64,000 nucleotides of DNA from Alphaproteobacteria bacterium (lineage in GTDB: Bacteria > Pseudomonadota > Alphaproteobacteria > Bin65), in the NCBI GenBank assembly GCA_021776685.1, contig JAJFFJ010000071.1:1-64000 (forward strand), written 5' to 3'. Each line of letters starts with the position of its first letter. The first letter of the stretch is position 1. Under the pieces are notes generated by a model that was not told where the DNA came from, made no database searches, and was given only the letters and a program-made list of their open reading frames with translations. Below are positions 62,393-64,000 of the stretch, piece by piece. The translations under genes were made by a program, and so were the position numbers.

Positions 62393-63405
62393 ATTCAGAC
62401 CGATTGACTGTTCGCCTGGACCGGTTACGAGCGCTGAGCGAAAGGCTGGTTGAAGCGGCCGGTTTCGCGCCGGACGAAGCACGCCAGATCGTTGACGTCA
62501 TGCTCTATGCCGAACTGCGTGGCAACAACCAGGGCCTGACCAAGATCGCCGCCGGCGCCGTCGCACCCATCGATGGCGCGAGCGAGGTGACAACCTTGAT
62601 CGAGAAAGGCGCAGTGCTGCACCTGGACGGGGGCCAGCAAAACGGCATGATCGTGATTGCGGATGCGGCGCGCCAGGCAGTAGAGCGGGCCAAGAACCAT
62701 GGCATCGCCTGCGTCGCCGTCCGCAATTCTTCGGGCTCGACAGGGGCCATCGGCTACTACGTAAGGCGCATGGCGGAGGCCGGCGTCGTCGGCATCCTGA
62801 TGGGCGGCACGCCCAAGAATGTCGCTCCCGCCGGTTCCATCGATGGTGTTCTGGGCACCAACCCCATGGCCGTTGGCTTTCCCAATCCCTCGGGCGCGCC
62901 CGTTGTGCTCGATCTTGCGACCTCCGCCATCGCCTATTTTGGCCTGATCGGGGCGCGCGACCGGGGCGAGGCGATCCCCGGCGACGTGGCCATGGACGCC
63001 GATGGGAAACCAACGACCGACCCTGCTGCTGCCATCGGCGGCGCGATCCGGGCCTTCGCCGGGCACAAAGGATCCGGTCTGGCGCTGATGGTGGAGCTCC
63101 TGACCGGCGCGCTGGTTGGCGGCGGCATCACGGGCGCTCCAGACGCCAATGCCAACCGCGGCACGCTGATTGTCGCTCTGGATCCCGCGGCATTGGGAAC
63201 GGATGACGTCGCCGGCGGCACCAACGCCACCCTCGCCGCCATCAAAGGCGCACGGCCTGAAGGCGACGGCGACATTCTGCTGCCCGGCGAGCGCGGCGAC
63301 CGGCTGATGGCGCAGCAGCTTGATGCCGGAGAGATTGAGATTGACCGTCAGTTGCTCGATGCATTGGAGGCCAAGGCCGATGAGGCCGGAATTTCAGTGA
63401 ACTAA
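62389..63405 (+). CDS. Ldh-family (malate/ureidoglycolate/L-sulfolactate) dehydrogenase
   Basis: 338 aa. GVLGTNPMAVGFP, VLDLATSAIAYF and the C-terminal GHKGSGLALMVELLTGALVGGGI are the signatures of the non-Rossmann Ldh2 family (NAD(P)-dependent malate, ureidoglycolate, sulfolactate or ketoacid dehydrogenases). The conserved His of the usual active-site stretch is not obvious, so substrate cannot be set. Start ATG 62389 overlaps the GST stop. Confidence 0.88.
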   Translation: MNSDRLTVRLDRLRALSERLVEAAGFAPDEARQIVDVMLYAELRGNNQGLTKIAAGAVAPIDGASEVTTLIEKGAVLHLDGGQQNGMIVIADAARQAVERAKNHGIACVAVRNSSGSTGAIGYYVRRMAEAGVVGILMGGTPKNVAPAGSIDGVLGTNPMAVGFPNPSGAPVVLDLATSAIAYFGLIGARDRGEAIPGDVAMDADGKPTTDPAAAIGGAIRAFAGHKGSGLALMVELLTGALVGGGITGAPDANANRGTLIVALDPAALGTDDVAGGTNATLAAIKGARPEGDGDILLPGERGDRLMAQQLDAGEIEIDRQLLDALEAKADEAGISVN

Positions 63406-63472
63406 ATAATGACCATCTCTGACCAAACAGGAACAAGTATGAATGGGCGCAATGCCCACGAGAGGACCTGAA

Positions 63473-64000
63473 ATGAACTACGCCACCGCCCGCAATATCG
63501 ACCAGCAGGACATTCCGGTGATCGACCTTGCCGGCCTCACGGAAGGCGACGCGGCGCTGGAAACCGTCGCCCGCGCGCTGGTCGAGGCGGCGGAGGGCGT
63601 TGGCTTCTTCTACGTCAAGAATCACGGGGTGCCGCAGGACCTGGCCGACGAGGTACAGAAGGTCGGGCGCGCCTTCTTCGACCAGCCCGATGCCGAAAAA
63701 CAGCGGGTCGCCGTGAACTCCTACCACCGCGGCTTCATCGAGATGGGCGAGGCCAAGATGTACGAGTCCGCCAAAGCCGACCTGAAGGAGAGCTTCATCT
63801 GGGGCCTCGATATCGACGAGGACGACGCCGAATACAAAGCGGGTCACAAGCTGATCGGTCCCAACCAATGGCCTGATTTCATGCCGGAAATGCGGCCGTT
63901 GATGGTCCGCTATATGGATGCCTGCAATGCGCTTGGCGCCCGCCTGCTGCGCGCATTCGCCATCGCCATGGGCGAGCCAGCGGACCGTTTCGTCCAGCGG
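63473..64000 (+). CDS. 2-oxoglutarate/Fe(II) oxygenase, isopenicillin-N-synthase-like (partial, runs off right edge)
   Basis: At least 176 codons from ATG 63473, open to the edge. DIPVIDLAGLTEGD and EGVGFFYVKNHGVPQDLADEV are the DIOX_N domain; SYHRGFIEMGEAKMYESAKADLKESFIWG follows. The catalytic H-x-D...H lies beyond the edge. It probably belongs to the GST-Ldh operon (67-base gap) and could hydroxylate the organic acid handled there. Confidence 0.88.
   Translation, partial: MNYATARNIDQQDIPVIDLAGLTEGDAALETVARALVEAAEGVGFFYVKNHGVPQDLADEVQKVGRAFFDQPDAEKQRVAVNSYHRGFIEMGEAKMYESAKADLKESFIWGLDIDEDDAEYKAGHKLIGPNQWPDFMPEMRPLMVRYMDACNALGARLLRAFAIAMGEPADRFVQR

Overview
This GC-rich window (no rRNA, tRNA, CRISPR array or transposon seen) looks like the chromosome of an alphaproteobacterium, probably a Rhodospirillales-like lineage. 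The evidence is a PhaR-type polyhydroxyalkanoate (PHA) regulator with a class III-like PhaC, a split MetH behind an ArsR-methyltransferase, and many short ATGA/GTGA-coupled operons. The content is dominated by catabolism of aromatic and furanic acids through CoA thioesters.

Layout. 1-2.5 kb: edge methyltransferase, two GSTs, a Nudix hydrolase. 2.6-7.0 kb: PHA storage locus (phaB, phaA, a small PhaE-like subunit overlapping phaC, phaR), with TGC/GCA palindromes at each promoter. 7-12.4 kb: PAS-GGDEF-EAL protein, acyl-CoA synthetase, ketopantoate-reductase-like enzyme, PrsW-type protease, DUF1289 protein. 12.4-21.5 kb: an aryl-CoA pathway of the 2-aminobenzoyl-CoA / salicylyl-CoA type (monooxygenase-reductase fusion, CoA ligase fused to an SRPBCC domain, acyl-CoA dehydrogenase, crotonase, MarR regulator, SDR, and a divergent RidA). 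21.5-25.2 kb: two tandem SLC13 transporters with internal RCK_C domains. 25.3-31.2 kb: secreted propeller-like protein, crotonase, Nudix hydrolase, ArsR-AHSA1 fusion regulator with its operator, STAS-like protein, secreted coat/pilin-like protein, MBL hydrolase. 31.3-36 kb: metH as two genes behind an ArsR-SAM-methyltransferase. 36.2-42.6 kb: protease-like PDZ protein lacking its triad, VOC protein, quinone oxidoreductase, UbiD decarboxylase, PaaA-like ferritin-fold protein, thiolase. 42.8-46.5 kb: a terephthalate-type tphA2-tphA3-tphB operon followed by a one-component Rieske oxygenase; no reductase is seen. 46.6-58 kb: an hmfABCDE-like 2-furoate operon preceded on the same strand by a 2-oxoglutarate-dehydrogenase-E1 paralogue, an FMN-binding protein and a second HmfE-like crotonase. 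58-64 kb: GFA protein, CaiB-type CoA transferase, YCII protein, aromatic FAD monooxygenase, then a GST / Ldh-family dehydrogenase / 2-oxoglutarate-iron oxygenase operon running off the right edge.

How it fits together. Aryl- and furoyl-CoA routes would deliver acyl-CoAs and 2-oxoglutarate to central metabolism, with surplus acetyl-CoA stored as PHA under PhaR control. The most unusual points are the SRPBCC-ligase fusion and missing catalytic residues in the aminobenzoyl-CoA-type cluster, the dedicated E1 paralogue beside hmf genes, the out-of-frame overlap at the start of phaC, and palindromes that double as -35 boxes at pha promoters. All functions are inferred from sequence; no database search was run.
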